From contig CM075651.1 of NCBI GenBank assembly GCA_037953625.1, positions 109,183,001 to 109,247,000 on the forward strand: DNA of 64,000 nucleotides, given 5' to 3'. The notes under the pieces were generated by a model. The model searched no databases. It worked only from the letters and a program-made list of their open reading frames with translations, and had not been told where the DNA came from. This document shows, piece by piece, positions 12,973-26,434 of the stretch. The DNA is from Crotalaria pallida. Taxonomy: Eukaryota; Streptophyta; Magnoliopsida; Fabales; Fabaceae. The position numbers and the translations under genes are program-made. Position 1 is the first letter of the stretch, and each line of letters opens with the position of its first letter.

Positions 12973-14035
12973 GGACTCAAGCATTGTTTAGGATAATTCT
13001 AATGGTTCTTATAAGTCCTAATACACATTCCTAGACCATTCTAAGCCTTTAGAGTACTCTCTTAACCATTCTACACTTGTTAGAACCTCCAAGGACTCAT
13101 GCTACACCCTCTACGTCCCTAGGGGTACCATGCAATGTTTAAAATCATTCTAAAGGTTCGTATATGTCTTTATACACATTCCAAGACCATTCTAAGCCTT
13201 TAGAATACTCTCTTAACCATTCTACACTTTTTAGAACCTCCAAGGACTTATTCTACAACCTCAACATCCCTTGGGGACTCAAGCATTGTTTAGGATCATT
13301 CTAATGGTTCTTATAAGTCCTAATACACATTCCTAGACCATTCTAAGCCTTTAGAATACTCCATTAACCATTCTACACTTGTTAGAACCTCCAAGGACTC
13401 ATGTTACAACCTATACGTCCCTTGGGGACTCAAGCATTGTTTAGGATCATTCTAATGGTTCTTATAAGACCTAATACACATTCCTAGACCATTCTAAGCC
13501 TTTAGAGTATTCTCTTAACCATTCTACACTTGTTAGAACCTCCAAGGACTCATGCTACACCCTCAATGTCCCTTAGGGTACTGAGCAATGTTTAGGATCA
13601 TTCTAATGGTTCTTATAAGTCCAAATACACATTCCTAGACCATTCTAAGCCTTTAGAGTACTCTCTTAACTATTCTACACTTGTTAGAACCTCCAAGGCC
13701 TCATGCTACACCCTCTACGTCCCTTGGGGTACCATGCAATGTTTAAAATCATTCTTAAGGTTCGTATATGTCCTTATACACATTCCAAGACCATTCTAAG
13801 CCTTTAGAATACTCTCTTAACCATTCTACACTTTTTAGAACCTCCAAGGACTTATTCTACAACCTCAACATCCCTTGGTGACTCAAGCATTGTTTAGGAT
13901 CATTCTAATGGTTATTATAAGTCCTTATACTCTTTCCTAGACCATTCTAAGCCTTTAGAATACTCTCTTAACCATTCTACACTTGTTAGAACGTCCAAGG
14001 ACTCATGCTACACCCTCTACGTCACTTGGGGTACC
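12973..14035 (+). repeat. Mixed monomer stretch
   Basis: Seven or so monomers of types B, F and A. The piece with TTCCAAGACC and CACTTTTTAGAACC is shared with 18.05-18.54 kb (offset about 5131 bp) and 19.0-19.5 kb. Two copies of this F-type occur inside the stretch itself, about 600 bp apart. No non-satellite sequence is present. Confidence 0.78.
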
Positions 14036-16330
14036 ATGCAATGTTTAGGATCTTTCTAATGTTTATTATAAGTCCTAATACTCATTCCTAGACCATTCTA
14101 AGCCTTTAGAATACTCTCTTAACCTTTCCACACTTGTTAGAACCTCCAAGGACTCATGCTACACCCTTTACGTCACTTGGGGACTCAAGCATTGTTTAGG
14201 ATCACTCTAATGTTTCTTATAAGTCCTAATACACATTCCTAGACCATTCTAAGCGTTTAGAGTACTCTCTTAACCATTCTACACTTGTTAGAACCTCCAA
14301 GGACTCATGCTACACCCTCTACGTCCCTTGGGGTACCATGCTATGTTTAAAATCATTGTAAAGGTTCTTATATGTCCTAATACACATTCCTAGACCATTC
14401 TAAGCCTTTAGAATACTCTCTTAACCATTCTACACTTGTTAGAACCTCCAAGGACTTATGCTACAACCTCTACATCCCTTGGGGACTCAAGAAATGTTTA
14501 GGATCATTCTAATGGTTCTTATAAGTCCTAATACACATTCCTAGACAATTCTAAGCCTTTAGAATACTCTATTAACCATTCTACACTTGTTAGAACCTCC
14601 AAGGACTCATGCTACAACCTATACCTCCCTTGGGGACTCAAGCATTGTTTAGGATCATTCTAATGGTTATTATAAGTCCTAATACTCTTTCCTAGACCAT
14701 TCTAAGCCTTTAGAATACTCTCTTAACCATTCTACACTTGTTAGAACCTCCAAGGACTCATGCTACACCCTCTACGTCCCTTGGGGTACCATGCAATGTT
14801 TAGTATCATTCTAATGTTTATTATAAGTCCTAATACTCATTCCTAGACCATTCTAAGCCTTTAGAATATTCTCTTAACCTTTCCACACTTGTTAGAACCT
14901 CCAAGGACTCATGCTACACCCTTTACGTCACTTGGGGACTCAAGCATTATTTAGGATAATTCTAATGGTTCTTATAAGTCCTAATACACATTCCTAGACC
15001 ATTCTAAGCGTTTAGAGTACTCTCTTAACCATTCTACACTTGTTAGAACCTCCAAGGACTCATGCTACACCCTCTACGTCCCTTGGGGTACCATGCAATG
15101 TTTAAAATCATTGTAAAGGTTCTTATATGTCCTAATACACATTCCTAGACCATTCTAAGCCTTTAGAATACTCTCTTAACCATTCTACACTTGTTAGAAC
15201 CTCCAAGGACTTATGCTACAACCTCTACATCCCTTGGGGACTCAAGAAATGTTTAGGATCATTCTAATGGTTCTTATAAGTCCTAATACACATTCCTAGA
15301 CAATTCTAAGCCTTTAGAATACTCTATTAACCATTCTACACTTGTTAGAACCTCCAAGGACTCATGCTACAACCTATACCTCCCTTGGGGACTCAAGCAT
15401 TCTTTAGGATCATTCAAATGGTTATTATAAGTCCTAATACTCTTTCCTAGACCATTCTAAGCCTTTAGAATACTCTCTTAACCATTCTACACTTGTTAGA
15501 ACCTCCAAGGACTCATGCTACACCCTCTACGTCCCTTGGGGTACCATGCAATGTTTAGGATCATTCTAATGTTTATTATAAGTCCTAATACTCATTCCTA
15601 GACCATTCTAAGCCTTTAGAATACTCTCTTAACCTTTCCACACTTGTTAGAACCTCCAAGGACTCATGCTACACCCTTTACGTCACTTGGGGACTCAAGC
15701 ATTGTTTAGGATCATTCTAATGGTTCTTATAAGTCCTAATACACATTCCTAGACCATTCTAAGCGTTTGGAGTACTCTCTTAACCATTCTACACTTGTTA
15801 GAACCTCCAAGGACTCATGCTACACCCTCTACGTCCCTTGGGGTACCATGCTATGTTTAAAATCATTGTAAAGGTTCTTATATGTCCTAATACACATTCC
15901 TAGACCATTCTAAGCCTTTAGAATACTCTCTTAACCATTCTACACTTGTTAGAACCTCCAAGGACTTATGCTACAACCTCTACATCCCTTGGGGACTCAA
16001 GAAATGTTTAGGATCATTCTAATGGTTCTTATAAGTCCTAATACACATTCCTAGACAATTCTAAGCCTTTAGAATACTCTATTAACCATTCTACACTTGT
16101 TAGAACCTCCAAGGACTCGTGCTACAACCTATACCTCCCTTGGGGACTCAAGCATTGTTTAGGATCATTCTAATGGTTATTATAAGTCCTAATACTCTTT
16201 CCTAGACCATTCTAAGCCTTTAGAATACTCTCTTAACCATTCTACACTTGTTAGAACCTCCAAGGACTCATGCTACACCCTCTACGTCCCTTGGGGTACC
16301 ATGCAATGTTTAGGATTATTCTAATGTTTA
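14036..16330 (+). repeat. 755-bp HOR (5-mer), three copies
   Basis: Copies start at 14036, 14791 and 15546 (next equivalent point 16301), each exactly five monomers. The order includes an A copy with TTTATTATAAG, a B copy after CCCTTTACGTCACTTGG, an F-sister copy, a B copy with CAAGAAATG, and a B copy with CTATACCTCCC. Copies 1 and 3 share CATGCTATG where copy 2 has CATGCAATG, which also fits a 1510-bp 10-mer. The order resembles part of the 1790-bp unit, so one may derive from the other. Confidence 0.86.
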
Positions 16331-17650
16331 TTATAAGTCCTAATACACATTCCTAGACCATTCTAATCCTTTGGAGTACTCTCTTAACCATTCTACACTT
16401 GTTAGAACCTCCAAGGACTCATGCTACACCCTCTACGTCCCTTCGGGTACCATGCAATGTTTAACATCATTATAAAGGTTCGTATATGTCCTTATACACA
16501 TTCCTAGACCAATCTAAGCCTTTAGAATACTCTCTTAACCATTCTACCCTTGTTAGAACCTCCAAGGACTTATGCTACAACCTCTACATCCCTTGGGGAC
16601 TCAAGCAATGTTTAGGATCATTCTAATGGTTCTTATAAGTCCTGATACACATTCCTAGACCATTCTAAGCCTTTAGAGTACTCTCTTAACCATTCTACAC
16701 TCGTTAGAACCTCCAAGGACTCATGCTACATCTTCTACGTCCCTTGGGTAACATGCAATGTTTAGGATCATTCTAATGGTTATTATAAGTCCTAATACTC
16801 ATTAATAGACCTTTCTAAGCCTTTAGAATACTCTCTTAACCTTTCCACACTTGTTAGAACCACCAAGGACTCATGCTACACCCTCTACGTCCCTTGGGGT
16901 ACCATGCAATGTTTAGGATCATTCTAATGTTTATTATAAGTCCTAATACTCATTCCTAGACCATTCTAAGCCTTTAGAATACTCTCTTAACCTTTCCACA
17001 CTTGTTAGAACCTCCAAGGACTCATGCTACACCCTTTACGTCACTTGGGGACTCAAGCATTGTTTAGGATCATTCTAATGGTTCTTATAAGTCCTAATAC
17101 ACATTCCTAGACCATTCTAAGCCTTTGGAGTACTCTCTTAACCATTCTACACTTGTTAGAACCTCCAAGGACTCATGCTACACCCTCTACGTCCCTTCGG
17201 GTACCATGCAATGTTTAAAATCATTATAAAGGTTCGTATATGTCCTTATACACATTCCTAGACCATTCTAAGCCTTTAGAATACTCTCTTAACCATTCTA
17301 CATTTGTTAGAACCTCCAAGGACTTATGCTACAACCTCTACATCCCTTGGGGACTCAAGCAATGTTCAGGATCATTCTTATGGTTCTTATAAGTCCTGAT
17401 ACACATTCCTAGACCATTCTAAGCCTTTAGAGTACTCTCTTAACCATTCTACACTTGTTAGAACCTCCAAGGACTCATGCTACACCCTCTACGTCCCTTG
17501 GGTAACATGCAATGTTCAGGATCTTTCTAATGGTTATTATAAGTCCTAATACTCATTAATAGACCATTCTAAACCTTTAGAATACTCTCTTAACCTTTCC
17601 ACACTTGTTAGAACCTCCAAGGACTCATGCTACAACCTCTACGTCCCTTG
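16331..17650 (+). repeat. Segmental copy, 4679-bp offset, right member
   Basis: Counterpart of 11360-12972, whose alignment begins upstream at about 16.04 kb. Differences include CTAATCCTTTGG for CTAAGCCTTTGG and TTCAGGATC for TTTAGGATC. Type E monomers sit at about 16744 and 17499. The duplicated block overlaps the end of the 5-mer HOR, so the two were joined before or during the duplication. Confidence 0.8.
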
Positions 17651-18059
17651 GGGTACCATGCAATGTTTAGGATCATTCTAATGTTTATTATAAGTCCTAA
17701 TACTCATTCCTAGACCATTCTAAGCCTTTAGAATACTCTCTTAACCTTTCCACACTTGTTAGAACCTCCAAGGACTCTTGCTACACCCTTTACGTCACAT
17801 GGGGACTCAAGCATTGTTTAGGATCATTCTAATGGTTCTTATAAGTCCTAATACACATTCCTAGACCATTCTAAGCCTTTGGAGTACTCTCTTAACCATT
17901 CTACACTTGTTAGAACCTCCAAGGACTCATGCTACATCCTCTACGTCCCTTGGGTAACATGCAATGTTTAGGATCATTCTAATGGTTATTATAAGTCCTA
18001 ATACTCATTCTTAGACCATTCTAAGCCTTTAGAATACTCTCTTAACCTTTCCACACTTG

Positions 18060-18210
18060 TTAGAACCTCCAAGGACTCATGCTACACCCTCTACGTCCCT
18101 TGGGGACTCAAGCATTGTTTAGGATCATTCTAATGGTTCTTATAAGTCCTAATACACATTCCTAGACCATTCTAAGCCTTTAGAGTACTCTCTTAACCAT
18201 TCTACACTTG
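18060..18210 (+). repeat. Representative type B monomer (GACTCAAGCATTG cassette)
   Basis: A 151-bp monomer in which cassette 46-58 reads GACTCAAGCATTG instead of GTACCATGCAATG. Several linked substitutions remove the KpnI site without changing length. Type B usually carries GTTCTTATAAG at positions 77-87, making CTTATAAG, an 8-bp palindrome. This copy also has TTAGAGTAC for TTAGAATAC at 121-129. Types A and B alternate in various orders and form the backbone of most HORs in the window. Confidence 0.9.
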
Positions 18211-18361
18211 TTAGAACCTCCAAGGACTCATGCTACACCCTCTACGTCCCTTGGGGTACCATGCAATGTTTAAAATCATTCTAAAGGTTCGTATATGTCC
18301 TTATACACATTCCAAGACCATTCTAAGCCTTTAGAATACTCTCTTAACCATTCTACACTTT
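18211..18361 (+). repeat. Representative type F monomer (TTAAAATC ... GTATATGTCC)
   Basis: A 151-bp monomer with an A-type cassette, but with positions 60-96 reading TTTAAAATCATTCTAAAGG then TTCGTATATGTCCTTATAC. A sister form has TTCTTATATGTCCTAATAC. The F form is frequent at 1.7-19.2 kb and 49.6-63.7 kb and is seen once near 20.5 kb. The sister form lies mostly at 2.7-15.9 kb. Both were not seen from about 32 to 49 kb. Because many linked differences separate it from A, it is an old lineage within the family rather than a recent mutant. Confidence 0.88.
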
Positions 18362-18814
18362 TTAGAACCTCCAAGGACTAATTCTACAACCTCAACATCC
18401 CTTGGGGACTCAAGCATTGTTTAGGATCATTCTAATGGTTCTTATAAGTCCTAATACACATTCCTAGACCATTCTAAGCCTTTAGAATACTTCATTAACC
18501 ATTCTACACTTGTTAGAACCTCCAAGGACTCATGTTACAACCTATACGTCCCTTCGGGTACCATGCAATGTTTAAAATCAATATAAAGGTTCGTATATGT
18601 CCTTATACACATTCCTAGACCATTCTAAGCCTTTAGAATACTATCTTAACCATTCTACACTTGTTAGAACCTCCAAGGACTTATGCTACAACCTCTACAT
18701 CCCTTGGGGACTCAAGCAATGTTTAGGATCATTCTAATGGTTCTTATAAGTCCTGATACACATTCCTAGACCATTCTAAGCCTTTAGAGTACTCTCTTAA
18801 CCATTCTACACTTG

Positions 18815-18964
18815 TTAGAACCTCCAAGGACTCATGCTACATCCTCTACGTCCCTTGGGTAACATGCAATGTTTAGGATCATTCTAATGGTTATTATAAG
18901 TCCTAATACTCATTCCTAGACCATTCTAAGCCTTTAGAATACTCTCTTAACCTTTCCACACTTG
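18815..18964 (+). repeat. Representative type E monomer (GGGTAACATGC, 150 bp)
   Basis: A 150-bp monomer in which CTTGGGGTACCATGC has become CTTGGGTAACATGC: one G lost and C changed to A. It usually carries TCCTAATACTCATT at 88-101 and is followed by a copy with CCTTTCCACACTTG at the monomer end. Type E is seen near 12.07, 12.82, 16.74, 17.50, 17.95, 18.86, 49.93, 50.53, 52.03, 52.34, 57.32, 60.03 and 63.35 kb, and at the very end of the window. It therefore occurs in both outer thirds and is scarce in the central 20-48 kb. Confidence 0.88.
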
Positions 18965-20780
18965 TTAGAACCTCCAAGGACTCATGCTACACCCTCTACG
19001 TCCCTTGGGGACTCAAGCATTGTTTAGGATCATTCGAATGGTTCTTATAAGTCCTAATACACATTCCTAGACCATTCTAAGCCTTTAGAGTACTCTCTTA
19101 ACCATTCTACACTTGTTAGAACCTCCAAGGACTCATGCTACACCCTCTACGTCCCTTGGGGTACCATGCAATGTTTAAAATCATTTTAAAGGTTCGTATA
19201 TGTCCTTATACACATTCCAAGACCATTCTAAGCCTTTAGAATACTCTCTTAACCATTCTACACTTTTTAGAACCTCCAAGGACTTATTCTACAACCTCAA
19301 CATCCCTTGGGGACTCAAGCATTGTTTAGGATCATTCTAATGGTTCTTATAAGTCCTAATACACATTCCTAGACCATTCTAAACCTTTAGAATACTCCAT
19401 TAACCATTCTACACTTGTTAGAACCTCCAAGGACTCATGCTACAACCTATACATCCCTTGGGGACTCAAGCATTGTTTAGGATCATTCTAATGGTTCTTA
19501 TAAGACCTATTACACATTCCTAGACCATTCTAAGCCTTTAGAATACTCACTTTACCTTTCCACACTTCTTAGAACCTCCAAGGACTCATGCTACACCCTC
19601 TACGTCCCTTGGGGACTCAAGCATTGTTTAGGATCATTCTAATGGTACTTATAAGACCTAATACACATTCCTAGACCATTCTAAGCCTTTAGAATACTCC
19701 CTTAACCATTCTACACTTGTTAGAACCTCCAAGGATTCATGTTACACCCTCTACGTCCCTTGGGGTACCATGCAATGTTTATGATCATTCTAATGGTTAT
19801 TATAAGTCCTAATACACATTCCTAGACCATTCTAAGCCTTTAGAATACTCTCTTAACCATTCTACACTTGTTAGAACTCCCAAGGACTCATGCTACACCG
19901 TCTACGTCCCTTGGGGACTCAAGCATTGTTTAGGATAATTCTAATGGTTCTTATATGACCTAATACACATTCCTAGACCATTCTAAGCCTTTAGAATACT
20001 CTCTTAACCATTCTACACTTGTTAGAACCTCTAAGGACTCATGCTACACCCTCTACGTCACTTAGGGACTCAAGCATTGTTTAGGATCATTCTAACGGTT
20101 CTTATAAGTCCTAATACACATTCCTAGACCATTCTAAGCCTTTAGAGTACTCTCTTAACCAATCTACACTTGTTAGTACCTCCAAGGACTCATGCTACAC
20201 CCTCTACGTCCCTTGGGGTACCATGCAATGTTTAGGATCATTCTAATAGTTATTATAAGTCCTAATACACATTCCTTGACCATTCTAAGCCTTTAGAATA
20301 CTCTCTTAACCTTTCCACACTTGTTAGAACCTCCAAGGACTCATGCTACACCCTCTACGTCCCTTGGGGACTCAAGCATTGTTTAGGATCATTCTAATGG
20401 TCTTTATAAGTCCTAATACACTTTCATAGACCATTCTAAGCCTTTAGAGTACTCTCTTAACCATTCTACACTTGTTAGAACCTCCAAGGACTCATGTTAC
20501 ACCCTCTACGTCCATTGGGGTACCATGCAATGTTTAAAATCATTCTAAAGGTTCGTATATGTCCTTATACACATTCCTAGACCATTCTAAGCCTTTAGAA
20601 TACTCTATTAACCATTCAACACTTGTTAGAACCTCCAAGGACTCATGCTACAACCTATACCTCTCTTGGGGACTCAAGCATTGTTTAGGATCATTCTAAT
20701 GGTTCTTATAAGACCTAATACACATTGTTAGACCATTCTAAGCCTTTAGAATACTCTCTTAACCATTCTACACTTGTTAG

Positions 20781-22966
20781 AATTCGAAGGACACATGCTA
20801 CACCCTCTATGTCCCTTGGGGACTCAAGCAATGTTTAGGATCATTCTAAAGGTTCATATATGTCCTAATACACATTCCTAGACCATTATAAGCCTTTAGA
20901 ATACTCTGTTCACCATTCTACAGTTGTTAGAACCTCCAAGGACTCATGCTACACCCTCAATGTCCCTTGGGGACTCAAGCATTGTTTAGGATCATTCTAA
21001 TGGTACTTATAAGACCTAATACACATTCCTAGACCATTCTTAGCCTTTAGAATACTCTCTTAACCATTCTACACTTGTTAGAACCTCCAAGGACTCATGC
21101 TACACCCTCTACGTCCCTTGGGGTACCATGCAATGTTTAGGATCATTCTAATGGTTATTATAAGTCCTAATACACATTCCTAGACCATTCTTAGCCTTTA
21201 GAATACTCTCTTAACCATTCTACACTTGTTAGAACTCCCAAGGATTGATGCTACACCCTCTACGTCCCTTGGGGACTCAAGCATTGTTTAGGATCATTCT
21301 AATGGTTCTTATATGACCTAATACACATTCCTAGACCATTCTAAACCTTTAGAATACTCTGTTAACCATTCTACACTTGTTAGAACCTCCAAGGACTCAT
21401 GCTACACCCTCTATGTCCCTTGGGGTAGCATGCAATGTTTAGGATCATTCTAATGGTTATTATAAGACCTAATACACATTCCTAGACCATTCTAAGCCTA
21501 TAGAATACTCTGTTATCCATTCTACACTTGTTAGAACCTCCAAGGACTCATGCTACACCCTCAATGTCCCTTGGGGTACTAATCAATGTTTAGGATCATT
21601 ATAATGGTACTTATAAGACCTAATACACATTCCTAGACCATTCTAAGTCTTTAGAATACTCTGTTCACCATTCTACAGTTTTTAGAACCTCCAAGGACTC
21701 ATGCTGCACCCTCAATGTCCCTTGGGGACTCAAGCATTGTTTAGGATCATTCTAATGGTACTTATAAGACCTAATACACATTCCTAGACCATTCTTAGCC
21801 TTTAGAATACTCTCTTAACCATTCTACACTTGTTAGAACCTCCAAGGACTCATGCTACACCCTCTACGTCCCTTGGGGTACCATGCAATGTTTAGGATCA
21901 TTCTAATGGTTATTATAAGTCCTAATACACATTCCTAGACCATTCTTAGCCTTTAGAATACTCTCTTAACCATTCTACACTTGTTAGAACTCCCAAGGAC
22001 TGATGCTACACCCTCTACGTCCCTTGGGGACTCAAGCATTGTTTAGGATCATTCTAATGGTTCTTATATGACCTAATACACATTCCTAGACCATTCTAAA
22101 CCTTTAGAATACTCTGTTAACCATTCTACACTTGTTAGAACCTCCAAGGACTCATGCTACACCCTCTATGTCCCTTGGGGTACCATGCAATGTTTAGGAT
22201 CATTCTAATGGTACTTATAAGACCTAATACACATTCCTAGACCATTCTAAGCCTATAGAATACTCTGTTAACCATTCTACACTTGTTAGAACCTCGAAGG
22301 ACTCATGCTACACCCTCAATGTCCCTTGGGGTACTAATCAATGTTTAGGATCATTCTAATGGTACTTATAAGACCTAATACACATTCCTAGACCATTCTA
22401 AACCTTTAGAATACTCTCTTAACCATTCTACACTTGTTAGAACCTCCAAGGACTCATGCTACACCCTCTACGTAAATGGGGTAGCATGCAATGTTTAGGA
22501 TCATTCTAATGGTTATTATAAGACCTAATACACATTCCTAGACCATTCTAAGCCTATAGAATACTCTGTTATCCATTCTACACTTGTTAGAACCTCCAAG
22601 GACTCATGCTACACCCTCAATGTCCCTTGGGGTACTAATCAATGTTTAGGATCATTATAATGGTACTTATAAGACCTAATACACATTCCTAGACCATTCT
22701 AAGTCTTTAGAATACTCTGTTCACCATTCTACACTTGTTAGAACCTCCAAGGACTCATGCTACACCCTCAATGTCCCTTGGGGACTCAAGCATTGTTTAG
22801 GATCATTCTAATGGTACTTATAAGACCTAATACACATTCCTAGACCATTCTTAGCCTTTAGAATACTCTCTTAACCATTCTACACTTGTTAGAACCTCCA
22901 AGGACTCATGCTACACCCTCTACGTCCCTTGGGGTACCATGCAATGTTTAGGATCATTCTAATGGT
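20781..22966 (+). repeat. 3468-bp HOR, copy 1, P segment
   Basis: P begins at the rare GTTAGAATTCGAAGG and carries CAGTTGTTAG, CAGTTTTTAG (21676) and CATGCTGCACC markers. It matches 24249-26434 at an offset of 3468 bp (23 monomers minus 5) and 29226-31411 at 8445 bp; I saw no difference from 24249-26434 in the stretches compared. Similarity runs about 80 bp further left, with GGTTCTTAT against GGTACTTAT there. The near-identity implies very recent duplication. Confidence 0.93.
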
Positions 22967-24248
22967 TATCATAAGTCCTAATACACATTCCTAGACCATT
23001 CTTAGCCTTTAGAATACTCTCTTAACCATTCTACACTTGTTAGAACTCCCAAGGACTGATGCTACACCCTCTACGTCCCTTGGGGACTCAAGCATTGTTT
23101 AGGATCATTCTAATGGTTCTTATATGACCTAATACACATTCCTAGACCATTCTAAACCTTTAGAATACTCTGTTAACCATTCTACACTTGTTAGAACCTC
23201 CAAGGACTCATGCTACACCCTCTATGTCCCTTGGGGTACAATGCAATGTTTAGGATCATTCTAATGGTACTTATAAGACCTAATACACATTCCTAGACCA
23301 TTCTAAGCCTATAGAATACTCTGTTAACCATTCTACACTTGTTAGAACCTCCAAGGACTCATGCTACACCCTCAATGTCCCTTGGGGTACTAATCAATGT
23401 TTAGGATCATTCTAATGGTACTTATAAGACCTAATACACATTCCTAGACCATTCTAAACCTTTAGAATACTCTCTTAACCATTCTACACTTGTTAGAACC
23501 TCCAAGGACTCATGCTACACCCTCTACGTAAATGGGGTAGCATGCAATGTTTAGGATCATTCTAATGGTTATTATAAGACCTAATACACATTCGTAGACC
23601 ATTCTAAGCCTATAGAATACTCTGTTATCCATTCTACACTTGTTAGAACCTCCAAGGACTCATGCTACACCCTCAATGTCCCTTGGGGTACTAATCAATG
23701 TTTAGGATCATTATAATGGTACTTATAAGACCTAATACACATTCCTAGACCATTCTAAACCTTTAGAATACTCTCTTAACCATTCTACACTTGTTAGAAC
23801 CTCCAAGTACTCATGCTACACCCTCTACGTAAATGGGGTACCATGCAATGTTTAGGATCATTCTAATGGTTATTATAAGTCCTAATACACATTCCTAGAC
23901 CATTCTTAGCCTTTAGAATACTCTCTTAACCATTCTACACTTGGTAGAACCTCCAAGGACTCATGCTACACCCTCTACGCCCCTTGGGGTACCATGCAAT
24001 GTTTAGGATCATTCTAATGGTTATTATAAGTCCTAATACACATTCCTAGACCATTCTTAGCCTTTAGAATACTCTCTTAACCATTCTACACTTGTTAGAA
24101 CCTCCAAGGACTCATGCTACACCCTCTACGTAAATGGGGTACCATGCAATGTTTAGGATCATTCTAATGGTACTTATAAGACCTAATACACATTGTTAGA
24201 CCATTCTAAGCCTTTAGAATACTCTCTTAACCATTCTACACTTGTTAG
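22967..24248 (+). repeat. 3468-bp HOR, copy 1, Q segment
   Basis: Q completes the 23-mer. It holds GTTATCATAAG, CATTCGTAGACC, CAAGTACTC (23804), CTTGGTAGAACC and type G monomers. It matches 27944-29225 (offset 4977 bp) and the first part of 31412-32616. Confidence 0.92.
23342..23492 (+). repeat. Representative type C monomer (GTACTAATCAATG cassette)
   Basis: A 151-bp monomer with CTCAATGTCCC at 30-40 (main CpG lost), cassette GTACTAATCAATG, and GGTACTTATAAGACC at positions 76-90. Type C with TAATC is concentrated between about 21.5 and 40.5 kb. A close relative with TAAGC appears near 54.7-54.9 kb and 57.9 kb. Its restricted distribution makes it a good marker of the central HOR families. 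Confidence 0.88.
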
Positions 24249-26434
24249 AATTCGAAGGACACATGCTACACCCTCTATGTCCCTTGGGGACTCAAGCAAT
24301 GTTTAGGATCATTCTAAAGGTTCATATATGTCCTAATACACATTCCTAGACCATTATAAGCCTTTAGAATACTCTGTTCACCATTCTACAGTTGTTAGAA
24401 CCTCCAAGGACTCATGCTACACCCTCAATGTCCCTTGGGGACTCAAGCATTGTTTAGGATCATTCTAATGGTACTTATAAGACCTAATACACATTCCTAG
24501 ACCATTCTTAGCCTTTAGAATACTCTCTTAACCATTCTACACTTGTTAGAACCTCCAAGGACTCATGCTACACCCTCTACGTCCCTTGGGGTACCATGCA
24601 ATGTTTAGGATCATTCTAATGGTTATTATAAGTCCTAATACACATTCCTAGACCATTCTTAGCCTTTAGAATACTCTCTTAACCATTCTACACTTGTTAG
24701 AACTCCCAAGGATTGATGCTACACCCTCTACGTCCCTTGGGGACTCAAGCATTGTTTAGGATCATTCTAATGGTTCTTATATGACCTAATACACATTCCT
24801 AGACCATTCTAAACCTTTAGAATACTCTGTTAACCATTCTACACTTGTTAGAACCTCCAAGGACTCATGCTACACCCTCTATGTCCCTTGGGGTAGCATG
24901 CAATGTTTAGGATCATTCTAATGGTTATTATAAGACCTAATACACATTCCTAGACCATTCTAAGCCTATAGAATACTCTGTTATCCATTCTACACTTGTT
25001 AGAACCTCCAAGGACTCATGCTACACCCTCAATGTCCCTTGGGGTACTAATCAATGTTTAGGATCATTATAATGGTACTTATAAGACCTAATACACATTC
25101 CTAGACCATTCTAAGTCTTTAGAATACTCTGTTCACCATTCTACAGTTTTTAGAACCTCCAAGGACTCATGCTGCACCCTCAATGTCCCTTGGGGACTCA
25201 AGCATTGTTTAGGATCATTCTAATGGTACTTATAAGACCTAATACACATTCCTAGACCATTCTTAGCCTTTAGAATACTCTCTTAACCATTCTACACTTG
25301 TTAGAACCTCCAAGGACTCATGCTACACCCTCTACGTCCCTTGGGGTACCATGCAATGTTTAGGATCATTCTAATGGTTATTATAAGTCCTAATACACAT
25401 TCCTAGACCATTCTTAGCCTTTAGAATACTCTCTTAACCATTCTACACTTGTTAGAACTCCCAAGGACTGATGCTACACCCTCTACGTCCCTTGGGGACT
25501 CAAGCATTGTTTAGGATCATTCTAATGGTTCTTATATGACCTAATACACATTCCTAGACCATTCTAAACCTTTAGAATACTCTGTTAACCATTCTACACT
25601 TGTTAGAACCTCCAAGGACTCATGCTACACCCTCTATGTCCCTTGGGGTACCATGCAATGTTTAGGATCATTCTAATGGTACTTATAAGACCTAATACAC
25701 ATTCCTAGACCATTCTAAGCCTATAGAATACTCTGTTAACCATTCTACACTTGTTAGAACCTCGAAGGACTCATGCTACACCCTCAATGTCCCTTGGGGT
25801 ACTAATCAATGTTTAGGATCATTCTAATGGTACTTATAAGACCTAATACACATTCCTAGACCATTCTAAACCTTTAGAATACTCTCTTAACCATTCTACA
25901 CTTGTTAGAACCTCCAAGGACTCATGCTACACCCTCTACGTAAATGGGGTAGCATGCAATGTTTAGGATCATTCTAATGGTTATTATAAGACCTAATACA
26001 CATTCCTAGACCATTCTAAGCCTATAGAATACTCTGTTATCCATTCTACACTTGTTAGAACCTCCAAGGACTCATGCTACACCCTCAATGTCCCTTGGGG
26101 TACTAATCAATGTTTAGGATCATTATAATGGTACTTATAAGACCTAATACACATTCCTAGACCATTCTAAGTCTTTAGAATACTCTGTTCACCATTCTAC
26201 ACTTGTTAGAACCTCCAAGGACTCATGCTACACCCTCAATGTCCCTTGGGGACTCAAGCATTGTTTAGGATCATTCTAATGGTACTTATAAGACCTAATA
26301 CACATTCCTAGACCATTCTTAGCCTTTAGAATACTCTCTTAACCATTCTACACTTGTTAGAACCTCCAAGGACTCATGCTACACCCTCTACGTCCCTTGG
26401 GGTACCATGCAATGTTTAGGATCATTCTAATGGT
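24249..26434 (+). repeat. 3468-bp HOR, copy 2, P segment
   Basis: Second P copy, starting at GAATTCGAAGG. Where copy 1 passes into Q (22967), this copy jumps at 26435 back to the equivalent of 24926 and repeats the last 1509 bp of P. The jump lies inside a conserved part of the monomer, GGTTATTATAAG, as expected for unequal exchange between out-of-register but homologous monomers. Confidence 0.92.

Larger units (their letters stand above)
17651..20700 (+). repeat. Mixed zone of types A, B, E and F
   Basis: About twenty monomers. An approximately 905-bp (6-mer) near-repeat links 18.05-18.5 kb with 19.0-19.4 kb through the shared TTCCAAGACC and CACTTTTTAGAACC markers. Towards the end, monomers with GAACTCCCAAGG, TTATATGACC and ACTTATAAGACC appear, the forms that dominate the next 20 kb. 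This is the boundary between two homogenisation domains. No gene, RNA or mobile element is seen. Confidence 0.8.

Noticed and set aside
17190..17205. Possible CENP-B box in copies with CCCTTCGGGTACC or GGTTCG
   Set aside because: The required pattern TTCG, four bases, A, two bases, CGGG is not met by any form I compared.
18281..18300. GGTTCGTATATGTCC in F-type monomers resembling a tRNA/Pol III B box (GGTTCG...)
   Set aside because: Only the first six bases fit; there is no A box at the right distance, no cloverleaf and no T-run terminator. The string is simply the F-type form of monomer positions 75-90.
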